Below are positions 11,618 through 24,430 of a DNA stretch of 64,000 nucleotides, piece after piece. Under the pieces are notes generated by a model, which searched no databases, was not told where the DNA came from, and was given only the letters and a program-made list of their open reading frames with translations. A program made the translations under genes and the position numbers. The DNA comes from Dolomedes plantarius (taxonomy: Eukaryota > Arthropoda > Arachnida > Araneae > Dolomedidae): assembly GCA_907164885.2 (NCBI GenBank), contig OU015492.1:205761493-205825492 (forward strand), read 5' to 3'. Each line of letters starts with the position of its first letter. Within the stretch, counting starts at the first letter, position 1.

Positions 11618-14600
11618 ATATGACTAATAGTTAATGATAGTAAATTAATAATTATATGATAGTTGTATATATGCTTATTTGAACATGAAATTAAAAATAC
11701 AAGTGAGTTATACGTATTCATTGAATTATAGAAACACTAAATAATATTTATACAGCCTCACTGAATTTATGTCTCAGTTTTAATCGTTAGTAGTGAAATT
11801 TTCATACGCTAAAGGTTAACTGCAGTTTATTCAGATTTAATCATTTATAAGCATTATTTATAATGATTTGATGCGCAGTTTGATTTTGCCTTTTCTAACC
11901 AAAAAGGGACTTTATAAATTATATATATTTCCTGAAACGATAGTCAACATTTAATGATGAATGTGAAATGTAACTGAACTTAAATTGATAGGATCGTTAA
12001 AAAAACTAATTAGAAAACTTTAAGATATGTGTGATGTGCGGTCAAAATTAAGTGTGCTTTCTCTTTTAAATATGCTTGATAATAATGGATTAATGGTACC
12101 CAAAGTTTGAGGATTTTTAACGTTTATCTGAGATTTAAAGTGATTTTAAGCATCGTTTATTAAACATCGACAGAAAATGCGAAAAAGTAACACTGAAGTC
12201 ATTTTTCTAAAGAATATGTAAAAGAACTAAGTATTAAATTATGGAGGGCTCGGGGCTGGAAATTTTATTAAGTTTTGCTTTTACCCATTTTGAAATTTTT
12301 TTCTCATGAAATGCATCTATATCTAAAGTTCTTTCTACTTATAAAAATGCTGATTTTTTCTTTAAATACGTTCAAAATTTAAAGCATTTCTAGTTTTTAT
12401 CTAACTGCTGAATGAAGAGTTCTATTTGCTTATTTTTTGTGCATGGGATAGATTTGAAATGAGTCATCTGAATTTTTAGAAACTAAGCATAACATTTTTA
12501 ATTACTTTGATGGTTAAAAAAATCCCTTTTTCTTAAAAATACATTTTGTGCTTAGGGAAAGTATTTTTAGTACTTTCAATTCTTCCTCTAGACCAAAAAC
12601 CCAAAGCACTTTTTAATAAGATAGGACTAACGCTGTTAAAGTTTGTTGAATATAACTTGTAAAGAATTTCAAACACATGTATTTAAACATTACAAACCCT
12701 GAAAGACACATGCCGAGGCAAATGGGCTTCAAGTAGAAACGCACAGCAGGATATGCATGAACCCAGTACATATTAAAAACATTGTATCTCTCTGTTATCA
12801 AAGTAGAAGCATGCGGTTTATGTTACTTTATCATAAAAATATTTAAAAGTATATCTTATAATAAGAATGTTTAATTTTGTTTCTTTAACTGACAGGTAAA
12901 AAAAATTTATGTTTGCGAGGAATGTTATGGATGGTAAAATATAATCCGCAAATATGGGTGCTTAGACAAATACGTTGTAAGTTCTTTTCCTGTGACCTAA
13001 GCTTTAAATTGTATAAAATGGAAGGAAGAACTACTTCAAGTTTAATTATTTTACTGGAATACATTATTTAGATATGCGACAAAAGACAATGCGAGATTAA
13101 GAAATATTAGAAAAAAGGAATCAATGCAGCATTTGTAATCCATTAATTTTTATATCTGATTAGTTTCACTGACTATTGATCTAAAAATATAGCTGCAATA
13201 AATTTTCATAATTATTGGGAAAGACTCATCAGATTTTAGCCATAGGCTTGTGTAGTTGCTACTAAATAATACATTTTCTCCGTATAATCGTATGTACAAC
13301 ACTGAGACTCAAAGCAAATGTATAGTTTAATCATAGTGTGGCTCTGTCGTTTTCATAATTGTCACTTGCGTTTGGAGAAATAAGCAGTTTCATCGCAACA
13401 AGGCAGAAAATAATTTAGGCCCCATTCTGAGACGTTGCATTGTATGTGACTGAATTAGGATAACTTTCTATAAGAAAAATCAAGCCACATCCATTAAAAC
13501 TAATAACGGTTAAGACATTCTTTTAATCCTGCTCTCAGATGTTGAAAGAGGATTCACATTTTGGTGAAACTCCTTAGTAACACCCGAAAATCTGATTTGG
13601 CGCTGATAAGACAAGTATGATATGACGTTTGTGACGAGCCACAACGTTACAGATACTTTTGAAGTTCTCCATTTATGGTCTGTGTTTATTTTTGCTACAA
13701 TGGAAATATATATGTTTATTTTTGTAAACGAAGATTATGAGTGATATTTCGTAAATTTAATGTATGTTTTCTCAGCTAAGACCATTTACGGGCAACAGAT
13801 AATCACTGGTTTTCCATTTAACTCCCTTATTTTAAGAATAGAGAAACGTACAATTTAAATAATATCTTGTTTAAAACCTACTTCGAACATATTGCAAAAG
13901 AAAATGCGTAAGCAATATTGCAGAGTATGTCCTAGATCGCTGTCAAATTTTTATAGTCTTTTAATTTTAATTTAATATGTTTTAACATAATAGCTTTCCT
14001 TTTTACTTTCCCCCAGAATAATGCATTAAGACGAAGCTGTTATCAAATAGTATTTTGTTGCTTATCTTTTTATTTATTGTGCAACATATTAACTGAATTT
14101 TTTTTGTATATTCTTAGAAAAAATTGTTTTACGCTTGATTACTTCTAACCCTTATTTGCTTGGATTATGGTGGAGTTTTGCAATCTTGATACAAGTTGTA
14201 AATTGTATAATGCTCATATGTATATGTATCTTATGTAATGCTCAATTTGTATATGTATCTTAAGTTATAATAATAAACAGATCTTATCATGCCGTTTGTC
14301 TGTGACTATTTTCCCTGAAGGTGCTGTAATTTGTTAGTTAAAGTAGACATAATATGGTATTTTGTATGAATAAACGCGAACTGAATAGATGTGTTGATCA
14401 TTTATTGAATAATATATTAACTTTTAGAAAATGCTTTTTCTTTAATTGTAGCCCTATTCAATACATATTTTATTACTATTTGAAATATACTTTTTGACAG
14501 ATGTATAATATTGGTTGTAAAGTGATTATGTTGCCAGAGAGTTAAAATTTAATACGTTGACCGTTTTCCATAGTAAATCTCTAAATGATTGATAGTTCAG

Positions 14601-17208
14601 TAAAACCCAGACCATACCAAAATAAATAACATCTAACATTAAATAAAATGCTGTATGTTTGCTTTAATGATGAATATTTGTGTTTTTTTTTGTTTTTTTA
14701 CTATTACTTTACTTTTCCTCGTCAATAGAATATCTATGTTATTACTTTTATGAAAGGTAAGCACCAGTTATGTACATTTTCTTATATAGTTTCTTAAGAA
14801 ACCAAGTAAATGTTTTTTCTTCAGAACCTTTTTTGAAAATAAAAGTTAATAAATTACAAGATTTTGTTTTTGGGAAACAACTAAGTATTTAAGAAAGCAT
14901 TCTGGTCAAATCTCGAATCAATTATTATATTATCAATAAATACAAAAATTTCTCATTTTGTATTTATTTTTTCCTTTTAAACAACCTTTAAAAGTGCTTC
15001 AATGACATTATAAAGGAATATTATTACCAAACGCTAACTGTTTGTTTTCAGTATAACACTCAACGTATCCAATAAATAAGTCATTTCTTAATAAAGAATA
15101 TTTTTTCTCTGTTGCCCCAGTAGAATATTGCTATGGAGTTATAATAATACAATAGACATAAAAATATTAATTAAGTATCATATTTAAACATGAATACAAA
15201 CTTATATTCTTTATAAAAACCATTTTCTTTTAATCTTGATTCGATTTTAAGTGATTTGAATAGTTTGCAGTGGTATACTTCGTAAATTATTCCTTAAAAG
15301 TTGGTTGTTTCGTTCCATAATTACGAAGCGATTTTGGGAGATGAGTGAGGCATGTATATCATTATATATAATTTTTTCTTTTTTCGACCATCGGAAGCAA
15401 AACAAATCGATTGAGTATGGATTTTTTTAATAATACAAAAATATTACCTAGTCGATACCATATCGATGCTAATTTTTTAAACTATCAATTTTTAATACAA
15501 GGTTTAAAATATTAACATTCTAGTTACCAAATAAAACAGGTAGGCATAAAGTTAGCTTAATTTCTTCTCTTTATAGGTAAGCTAACTTGAATAAAATGCA
15601 ACGCGATATAAACGTATTTCTTAACTTTCCTGAGCTGCAATTATGGCACACCTAATAAAAGCGAAAACATAGATTTTGAAAAGATAATAAGTAAAAAAAT
15701 ATGTTATACAGGATGTTTCATTAGTGATATCTCTATTATAATTGTTTTAATATTATGTTTTTAAGCAATTTGTGTCGTTAATGTCACGATTAAACATGTA
15801 ATAATAAATGACGAGGGCCCTTTGCAATCTGAATGACTACATATAGGAAACGCTTTTATACTATTTTATTGAAAAATTCTGCATAAAGTTATAAATGGAG
15901 CTTTAATCACATCATTTCATTCTAGATGCATAAAATGAAGAAAAAACTTTTAATAATCATTTATTTCATTTATCTGGTGCTTGAGGGTGTCCTGTAGAGA
16001 GAGATATAAGAAGATAATGTCTTTTTCTCTGCTTGCAGTTACTGCGGATTATTTTCTGTACTTTGTAGAGAAAATTGCTCTGTATTACAGTGTTTTGAAA
16101 TGTGTATATCCAATTAGTAAACCTAAATATTACATTACATAATACTTTATATAGATAAAGAATTATCAATTTAAGTGTGTACTTGCATGAATTAAAAGGA
16201 GGTCGTCATTTTGCATTTCGAGTGATTGATTTTAAATATATAGGAAACACTATATTTTTATATTTTCAACGGAGCTGACAATGATTCCTCCAAAACCATT
16301 AAAATGAAATATTTTTAGGAAGCAAAAACTCTGGAAAGGAGAAACATGCATTATTTGCCATATACGTGACACGTTAAATGCCAGGCAGTAATGAATCTTG
16401 ATGGCTATTACTTTTCCCTTTTCCTTTTAAACCTCTGTCGGATTGACGTTTTCCTTCTTTTATTTTAAATGAGAAGAAAAGAGATATCATTTTCTATTCA
16501 GTTCATTCCCCATCTGTTGCCGTTGTCCATTCGAAGTCATCGCTTTTTTATCTTCTCTTGAGAATATATTTTTTCGAAGTCTAGTTTCGTAAAAAAAGGG
16601 TAAAAACTCTGTATCCCATTAAATAAGTGTGGCTAGAATCGAATTCACAAGCTTACAAATTAGTTTTGGTCCAATAAAGAATGTTCACTGAAAGAAAGTA
16701 TTCGAATTTTTTTCGTTCATTTTATTATGAACATTTTTCTGCTCCACGTTAAAGTATATTTTAAGGTTATAACACTGATAGTGATTTTCAGTTTTTTTTA
16801 AGGTAGAGTAATTCACATAGTGTCAACCAATCGCGTACTTACTTCGGCGGATTTGATTATATGGACTTTTCTTATTAATTTTAGAAGGTGTATAACACTG
16901 ATAGATTAAAATTACCCAAATTTTATCAAAACTGTTCTTTAAAGTTAATAAATATTTTTTCGTATTAAAATACTTTATATTTAAATCTTAACACTTCATG
17001 TCTGACCTTGTTAGGTATTACAAGGAAAATATACATACTGCCAATGAATTTGAAACCTGTGAGAATTTCTACAAAATGCTCGCTAGTGGAGTGCGTATAT
17101 AAAATCTGTTTACGACATGGATGAAACGCCATCAGAAGGCTAATAAAGTAAGGTGTGCGGCTGCATTTCACGTAGATGCAGTAAATGCAGTCACGTAAAT
17201 GCAGTAGA
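11618..17208. other. Unique AT-rich DNA, no gene recognised
   Basis: About 5.6 kb without recognisable coding motifs. Minor structures are two degenerate 28-base tandem units at about 14199-14275 (AATGCTC...GTATATGTATCTTA) and an 11-bp perfect inverted repeat AAGTTAGCTTA/TAAGCTAACTT at about 15550-15590. Short open frames (for example 12613-12801 and 15966-16169, minus) show no known domain. Confidence 0.6.
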
Positions 17209-18236
17209 ATGGGAAAAACGACAGATCTTTCATCATTGAAAAAGGGCTTATTGTTGGTGCCCGTTTAACAGGGTCCACGATTGTGAAGACAGCAGAACTC
17301 ACTGGGTTCTGAAAAGCAGACATTTCGAAGGTGTTGAACAGTTGGAAGCAGAATCCACAGTCCTTGTCCAAAGACGTAACTGTGGTTCGAACACAATCAA
17401 CCAAGACAGGGGTCGTCTCGACGTATTGTACGGCATAAAAGGGACTGTTGTACTTCAACTGAGAGAAATCTTCAACCAAGGTTCGTTCCAGCCGGTCTCG
17501 GTGCGAACCATGCGCAGAGAATTGCAGAGGATGGGATTATGTGGTCTGGTGCCTGTGAAGAAACGTCTCATTTCTGCCCAGAATGCCAGAATTCGTTTGC
17601 AGTGGTGTCTAGAAGGACGAAACCGACAAAACGGAAGGGAATAAAGTTATGTGGTCAGATGAATCACGCTACCTTGTTTTGCACTCTGGAGACGTCGATT
17701 TTAGAGCGAACACCATAACAACCATGAACCCATCTTGCCTTGTTCGCACTGTGCAAGGGTCTGGTGGGAGTATCATAGTGTTGGACATGTTCTGCTGGTA
17801 TGGAAGTGGTCCCCTGGTGTTCGTTGGAGTAAATACAGCCATTCAATACCTGGACATACTGGCAGATCAAGTGCATCCTGCAATGTTGCATTTTTACTCC
17901 GCGGGTGACGAATACTTCATGGACCATAATGCAACTATACCGTGCCAGAATCGTTCGAGTAGGTTCATTGAACAACAAACAGACTTCCAACAGCTTCCCT
18001 GACCACCGAAAACCCCGAATTTTAATCTAATAGAAAATGTTTGTGACATGTTGGAAAGGCGCATCCGACAGCAATTTTTCTTCATGCATTTACAGGATCT
18101 TAAGATCTGTTGCCAATGCATGGTATTCTCTGGACGTAAATGCACTCCAGAAGCTTGTAGAATCGATGCCTATACGAATACGGGCTGTTATCCGTGCAAA
18201 AGTAGGTCCAACAAAATATTAATTCTAGGTTTCTAA
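17209..18236 (+). pseudogene. Tc1-type transposase pseudogene (DD-E class)
   Basis: Translation from the ATG at 17209 gives MGKTTDLSSLKKGLIVGARL, a typical Tc1 N-terminus leading into the helix-turn-helix. Several in-frame stops and frameshifts follow. The catalytic core is recognisable as WSDESRY (first Asp, about 17651-17671), a DHNATIPC block corresponding to the DNA.PH motif (second Asp, about 17920), and PKTPNFNLIENV, whose Glu is the third acidic residue (about 18005-18040). A stop codon lies just before the last block. The spacing suggests a small insertion relative to DD34E. I could not find matching terminal inverted repeats, so the full element is not delimited. This copy is old and inactive. 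Confidence 0.88.
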
Positions 18237-18318
18237 TTCATTGCCAGTGCGTGTAGAAGAAATTATAATTTAATCTATATTTTTGTAGATTTGATCATTT
18301 ACTGTTACTATGAAAATT

Positions 18319-18611
18319 CGAAGCCCGGGTAGCGTAGTGTTTAAAAGCGTCAAGCTGCCATCCCACAGGTCCAGGGGTTCAGACCCTGTTACTGGGCAGG
18401 TCGACTCACCTTTCAATTCCCTTCAGTGGGTCCATAAAATGAGGACCAAGCATGCTTGGGAACTAAAATCTTTTGGTCCCACTTCAGCTCTGACCACCTG
18501 ACTGAGTCATAGGCTGTATGGCACCCCAGCCCACGTGTACGAAAGCGAAGATGGGTTAACGCCGGCCCTGGTCCACATAGGGCTGTTGCGCCGTGAGTTT
18601 AAGTTTTTATG
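18319..18611 (+). mobile_element. tRNA-derived SINE
   Basis: It opens with a tRNA-like head: A-box-like GGTAGCGTAGTGTTTAA at about 18328 and B-box-like GGGGTTCAGACCCTG at about 18373-18387. About 220 bases of unrelated body follow, ending in a T/A-rich tail near 18611. It is much more GC-rich than its surroundings, as expected of a recent retroposed insertion. It differs from the SINEs at 558 and 37192 and so belongs to a separate family. Confidence 0.75.
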
Positions 18612-18828
18612 AAAAATTCAAAAGGAAAATTTCGAAGTTTCTGAACTCGAGTGCGATAGAAGGGAGGTATTGTGATGTACATAAATGTTTAAAAAAAAAT
18701 TTCAGTCATATTATTGCTATTAAAAAGCTGTCCCACATTTCTCCTGTATTATTCATACCCTGAATGCTACTCTTTTCCTTCAGAAATAATTTGTCATTTT
18801 TAGTTTTAACGTAGGGTTACATTCCTAA

Positions 18829-18955
18829 TAGTGATGCGACATCGATAACAAAACATCGATGTTTGAAACATCGATATTCAATATTAAAAACATCGATGCT
18901 AATAAAACATCGCCCAAAAACCATCGATGTTTTAAACATCGATGTTTTCGAACAT
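18829..18955. mobile_element. Probable hAT terminus with ATCGAT subterminal repeats
   Basis: The segment begins TAGTGATGCGACATCGATA, a sequence style common at hAT ends. Six ATCGAT hexamers follow within about 110 bases, mostly as AACATCGATGTT palindromes. Dense short subterminal repeats are a hAT hallmark and bind transposase. A BED-finger remnant 130 bases to the right supports the assignment. The partner terminus was not found. Confidence 0.6.
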
Positions 18956-19078
18956 CCTTTTTTAAACTGTTTTAGTAATCTCTAACATTATGTACTTCCG
19001 TTAGTCGGGGGGGGAGGGGTTAATTAATTTTACTCTCTGATTGGGCAGACATAATGACAAAAACTTGGTTGCTTTGGA

Positions 19079-19252
19079 CTACATTGAGGACTCAAAATTC
19101 TCATTGTAAAATACCTCCATTTTGGCCTTCAAATGTCCAGATAAATTCGTGGTATGTTCCAGAAGTTTTGAGGGACTTAAGGCAAATATTGCATTTCGCC
19201 ATTTGTCAGAGGTTTTGGTAAAAATATTTCCAAACAGTACTTTGGGAGGCAT
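19079..19252 (-). pseudogene. BED zinc-finger remnant of a hAT transposase
   Basis: From an ATG at 19250-19252 the minus strand reads MPPKVLF..., then in one frame AKCNICLKSLKTSG and in a neighbouring frame TTNLSGHLKAKM. Together these form most of a BED-type zinc finger (C-x2-C ... L-x2-H), with one frameshift between the halves and the last metal ligand missing. BED fingers are the DNA-binding N-terminus of hAT transposases. No catalytic domain follows before the repeat-rich end at 18829-18955, so the element is internally deleted. A host BED protein is possible but less likely given the context. Confidence 0.6.
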
Positions 19253-20185
19253 CTTACTAATATATTAACGTCAACTTGTATAAAACCAGAACAAAACAAA
19301 AACTTAAATGGATGCACTCGGTATATACTAATTGGTAAAATAAATGCCAGTGAAGTTCTGGAGTGTCAGGAACATTCCAAGCGCTCTGATTGGTTCATTG
19401 GTTGTTAATTGCAAATGGTCGCTCCGGAAAGCAAAAATTTCAGATGTCCTGCGTCGCGAGTTATAATTTTGGCAGGGCGCCAAAACCCCAGTCTATATCG
19501 ATGTTTGCAAACAGTAACAGATAAAGTTAAACAGGAAAGGTACCAAAATGAGTCAAAATGTGTGGGTGTGTGTGTGTGTGTGTGTATACATACGTACATA
19601 TATACACAGCACATACATACATTATAGTACATAAAATAGAGGGTAAGCAACGGCATGTAACACTACGTTAAGATCCTACGGTAGTTCGTTCGAAGAGACA
19701 GTCTGAAACTTTTTTTATGCTACAAATACTTAAAATCTTTAAAACATACTTTAGTTTACGCCTCTTTGTGCTTTGTTTTGTTTACTACATACAAGTACAG
19801 TAAAATATTTTAGATATAGTTGTAGGGAGGGGTTTAGAGTTGTTCCCGATAGAAAAATACCTACTTTGGTTCCTGTTACTTTGACTGCTGTGAAGATACA
19901 GACCGTGTGTACTAGTTAACTTCACATAAGTTCGAAAAATACTCGCATTAAACCTGGCGAGTACATATATTAAACCTTAAATGAAATGCTCAAATTGAAA
20001 GAAAAATTTTCCTCGGTGGTTCATTAGATGAAAGAAATCACTGAATATTAGGGAGAATGCTTTTTACAATAACAGTCAAAATTTTGTTCACTGTACATCA
20101 TAAGTATGCAGGTTTTGGAGGAGAGAATCAAATCCGAGCATAGCTATGGCAACATACGTATAGCTGATAAATCTTGTCGCATTTA
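19253..20185. other. Unique DNA with a short (GT)n tract
   Basis: Contains a (GT)n microsatellite at about 19560-19585 and a stretch of somewhat higher GC at 19380-19500. No domain or transposon ends are recognised. The right end of the hAT remnant may lie here unseen. Confidence 0.6.
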
Positions 20186-20761
20186 TCTATTATATAAAAC
20201 AGTCCGGAACTGACTGATTCATTCAGTCACTGACTGACATACAACGCACAGACCAAACCGCTGGACCTAAGTGGCTAAAATTTTGCATGGCGATTCTTTT
20301 AATAGTGTAGGGTGCACTAAGAAAGATTTTCAAAAATTCTTCTTAGATTTTTTTAAATTAATTTTTAAGTTGTTTTTTAAACTTTTTTACGTTTGCATTT
20401 AAAATAATCATTGAGGGTTATAAAATTTATCACGAGAAAGATCATAAAATTCCTTCAAAATGAAATTTTTTTCGAATTTTTATCTCCATTTCCTGATTTT
20501 GTGAATTTTTAAACATTAATTTTTAGAATTTAATTTATTAAATGCCGATCACGTGACTTATTTTTCTGGTACTTTAAATAATTTATCGTCACGTGCTAAC
20601 AACTAAATAGACAAAAAAATATTTTTTCCTTGCTAATGCGGCAGACGATTTGGACATTATTTTGTCTATAAAAATATCCCTTACGATTTTTTATAAATAT
20701 ATATTTTTTTCCTACGTCAATTGTATATATTGATCGTCGTATTTATTATAAATATATATAT

Positions 20762-20830
<69 letters not shown>

Positions 20831-20903
20831 GCATTAATTGCATACATTGACCGTTGTATTTAATTTGAATGTACTCCGTAGCGAAGTGCGGGTTTTCAGC
20901 CAG
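20186..20903 (+). mobile_element. Non-autonomous Helitron, copy a
   Basis: It starts TCTATTATATAAAAC after an A and ends in a GC-rich hairpin (CCGTAGCGAAGTGCGG, about 20875-20891), then TTTTCAG and CCAG before a T. This is the Helitron plan: 5' TC, 3' hairpin about ten bases before CTRR, insertion between A and T, and no target duplication. The final CTAG has mutated to CCAG. No Rep/helicase coding is present. A (TA)n tract (20752-20826) lies between two copies of an ACATTGA(T/C)CG(T/T)(C/T)GTATTTA-type motif. At least three more copies are in this window. Confidence 0.85.
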
Positions 20904-21523
20904 TTTCTTAATAAATTTACATTGTAAAGGAGTAATTTATTTTACAAACGTTGCATATTTATTGATCATTTTATGTTAATTTATATATTTTTTAATTTAT
21001 AAATATTTTGAAAGATATTTCTGTATAAGTGTTTACGTTTCATCGGTACAAATATTATGAGCAGTTTTTTAGAGCGATAAATCTAAAGTTTTAAAAAAGA
21101 TAACATATTAAATCATAAAATGCAATTAGGCTCAAATAATTTAAACAATGTTTATAAAATAACGCAAGACTGCATTATATCAACTGTATTTTTGCTTGGA
21201 AATTCGTACTACTAGAAGAGTAAATCGAATCAAATTTTCAATTAAAGCAAGAAGAATGCACAGATCTGGTCAAAATATTTAAATTAATTCCTATAATAAT
21301 TCTTCTATTATCATTTATTTAAGTAGAATAGATTCTTAGATTTTCTGACTGCTTATTCTTATGGGATTACACCAGTGTCATTTCAAGTGCAAATAATTTA
21401 AGGTTACATAGTACATTTCCAACAGATTTTAAAGTTTTTATTTAACATTCTTAACAGGTCTTATAGTTAATATTAAAACATTTGTTACTTTCAGAAATTC
21501 TCATTGTTATCTGATTTTACTAA

Positions 21524-22258
21524 GGGGTCAGGTACCTTTTAAAGACAAGTGACTCGACAAACATATTGTTATTTTCAATCACCAGTAGTTTCTAAAATAA
21601 TTTATTAAGAATAGTGCAAATTTTAACTGCGAGTTAAACACACTTTCTTCTTTATAAATATGGCTCTTAATTTTTCTAGCTTGGGAATAACTTTTTACAT
21701 TTATTTAAAATTGAACCATTGTTATTTTCAATTTTATGATCATTGGGCGCAGACTTGCTTCCGTATATTAATGATATACATATTTTTTTTTATTTTAAAA
21801 GTGAGTTGCATATATATCTTTAAAATGAAGAACGTTGAAATCAAAATTCTTAGTTCTTCGTAGAGGAAAAAAAATTTAATTTTTTTTTAATTTCAGAAAT
21901 TTTTGGATAAATTTATTGTAATCCGAATTTTATTGTAGGAAGGACATAATTGTTCGTCATTTATGATACGGTGTTTATATTCAACGTATATAAATTTCAT
22001 GGTATTCTAGCCAATTGTTCTGGTGATAGCATGGCGCGCAATCACATAATGAAAAACCCAATGGTTAAAATTTTAAAAAAAATTTAAAAATTCTCTTCAA
22101 GCTAGAAAAAATTGACTGCCATATTTATAAAGAAGAAAGAGTGTTTAACTCACAGTAAAATTTGTATATTTCGTAATAAATTATTTTAGAACTACTGGTT
22201 GATTGAAAATAGAATATGTTTATCGAGTCTCTTGGTCTGTAAAAGGGTACCTGACCTT
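21524..22258. mobile_element. 735-bp palindromic TTAA-flanked MITE
   Basis: The left end GGGGTCAGGTACC (after CTAA, a one-base change from TTAA) is mirrored by the right end GGTACCTGACCTT followed by TTAA. Arms of roughly 140 bases match closely as inverted repeats (for example TTTCTTCTTTATAAATATGGC against its complement at about 22113), and weaker pairing extends to about 270 bases. There is no coding capacity. TTAA targets are typical of piggyBac-type transposases. Confidence 0.8.
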
Positions 22259-22262
22259 TTAA

Positions 22263-22800
22263 AAGACCAAGATAATATGTCAGAACTACTAATAGCAAAA
22301 AAAAAAAAAATGTGATTATTTTATTCCATTCCTAAACAACATTTTATCAAACTATTTTATTCCTGGGAGGATATGCGGTGGAAATAGGAAATTGGATAAG
22401 TCGAAAGAGGAATAGCAAAATAGTGCCGCTATGTTTGGATGTTGCGGAGTACAGATGGGGAAACATGTATTTAGTTCAGGTTGAAATTGAATAGGAAAAT
22501 CAAACCTTTCCTTTAGTTGACACTTGGAGCGAAAATGTGTGGATTAATAATTTCCCATATCTTTACCACCTTATACCTCAGAAATGATCTTTGTTGCGGG
22601 ACAGCCTGCGTTAATAGATTATCTCATATGTATGAGATCATATGGAAGATAAGTATCTTTTTTGTGTTTGATGTTACGTTCATGTTAAGAGAAAAAACTC
22701 GTTTATTTAGGTAAATGTGCATGCCTTTACTTGCCATTCATCAATTATTGTGGTTCAAAATTGCATTGTTAAACAATTACTATCCTCTCTCATGAACAAA
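22263..22800. other. Unique AT-rich DNA, nothing recognised
   Basis: No motif, repeat or inverted termini noticed. The 65-codon frame at 22517-22714 has no recognisable domain. Confidence 0.6.
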
Positions 22801-22816
22801 TATAATATATATATAT

Positions 22817-22896
<80 letters not shown>

Positions 22897-22921
22897 ATAT
22901 GTATATGTATAATGTAATATG

Positions 22922-22955
<34 letters not shown>

Positions 22956-23006
22956 ATATATTATATATATATATATCTATAATATATATATATATGTATT
23001 ATTATA

Positions 23007-23088
<82 letters not shown>
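22801..23088. repeat. (TA)n-(TG)n compound microsatellite
   Basis: Interrupted TA dinucleotides from 22801 grade into (GT)12 at about 23065-23088. A shorter TA tract follows at 23242-23260. Confidence 0.97.
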
Positions 23089-23876
23089 TTGTTTACGTCA
23101 ATATACACTCAAAAGTGTTACGTACCGAAGCAAACTACAGATTGCTTTCTTATTTTCTTGATTAGTAATCATGAGAAAATTGTCAGAACGCAGCCTGTAG
23201 AACCTTCAACCATATTTTAATCGTCTGTAATAATTTTTGACATATATATATATATATATTGCGGGTCCCCCTCCCATAAACTAGAAATTAGCCAGCGACA
23301 CTCTTACGGTTTTTAAAATATCATTCAGAGAGATTTTAAAGAAAGTAGGAAGCATACTATAAAGAACAGCTCGTTGCTAAATTATCTAATATCAGAGTGT
23401 AAGAGAAATACACAGTAAACAATATTTACTATATAGAAACATATCGACAGCTGGTGTGACTTAAACGTGTACATAACGTGGTGAATGTTGCTGGTTAAGG
23501 GAGAATGGGAATTTGGGGGATGTTGTGCAAAATAAAGTACTGCCTAAAAAGGGAAGGCTGTCAAATTGAAAGCTGTAGGTAAAAGAAAGGGAATTTGAAA
23601 TTGAAGTATTAAATAGGAATTTAAATGTTTCCTTTTGAGAGATTATTCTTCCAAATGGAAACGTTACGTTAATAAATGACTATTTTCTGAAAAAAATAGA
23701 TCGAAATTTTCATTACTTTTAAGTTTCAAAATAACGTATTCAGCATGTAGCTAAATTATTCTTTATTGCCACAGAAAAACAAATTTGTAAAAATACAACT
23801 ACTCTCTCTAAGCAAAGCTCTCTCTAAACTTTTATATACCCATGTCTGAAGATCTACTTTGTACTACGAGGGTAAG
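23089..23876. other. Unique DNA, nothing recognised
   Basis: AT-rich apart from a brief GC-rich patch at about 23260-23280. No coding or repeat signal beyond the small TA tract at 23242-23260. Confidence 0.6.
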
Positions 23877-24428
23877 TTATCAAGTAAATTACAAAATATA
23901 ATTTAATATAACTTACAGTAATAATCACTTCAAAACTATTTTTATTTCTCAACATAATCTCAACCCATATTTATGTACTTATCCCATCGTTTTAACAGTT
24001 CCTCAATACCAGCTCCATACCAGCTGTGGTTTCTCTCTCAACCACATTATGGCTCTTCATCATCTGCAAAGTGCTTGCCTCCAATATGGTTTTTTTATTG
24101 GACTAAACGGATGAAAATAGCTTGGGTCCAAGTCGAAGGATTGTAAGGTGGATATTGATGAAGTTGCCAACCAAATTTTTGAATAGTCTCCTGTGTTAGG
24201 CTACATCATGGAGGTAAACATTTTGCAGATGATGAAGATTCCTAATGTGGCTAAGACAGCAACCCAAAGAATTTTATGCAGCTGGTATTGGGGCACTGAT
24301 AAAACGATGGGATGATACATAAATATTGGTTGAGATTATGTTGAGGAATGAAAATAGTTTTGAAGGGATTTTCACTGTAAGTTTCACTGTATTTTAACTA
24401 CCTTTCGTAACTTAATGACTTTCGCTCG
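23877..24428. mobile_element. Mariner-derived fold-back element, 552 bp
   Basis: Two inverted arms of about 165 bases (roughly 23877-24035 and 24270-24428) are bounded by TA dinucleotides at 23875-23876 and 24429-24430. The termini read CGAGGGTAAGTTATCA and, inverted, CGAGCGAAAGTCATTA. The right arm on the plus strand reads like the 3' end of a mariner transposase (KRWD...YINIG...), and the left arm carries the same on the minus strand. So both halves derive from the 3' terminus of one mariner, joined head to head with a non-matching centre. It encodes no complete domain. Confidence 0.8.
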
Positions 24429-24430
24429 TA

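Noticed and set aside
17168..18145. Minus-strand frames of about 80-110 codons
   Set aside because: Antisense shadows of the plus-strand Tc1 transposase pseudogene, whose motifs are clear.
18319..18611. Functional tRNA gene
   Set aside because: It has A and B boxes but no convincing cloverleaf, and it is fused to a long unrelated body typical of a SINE. The same applies to 558-790 and 37192-37524.
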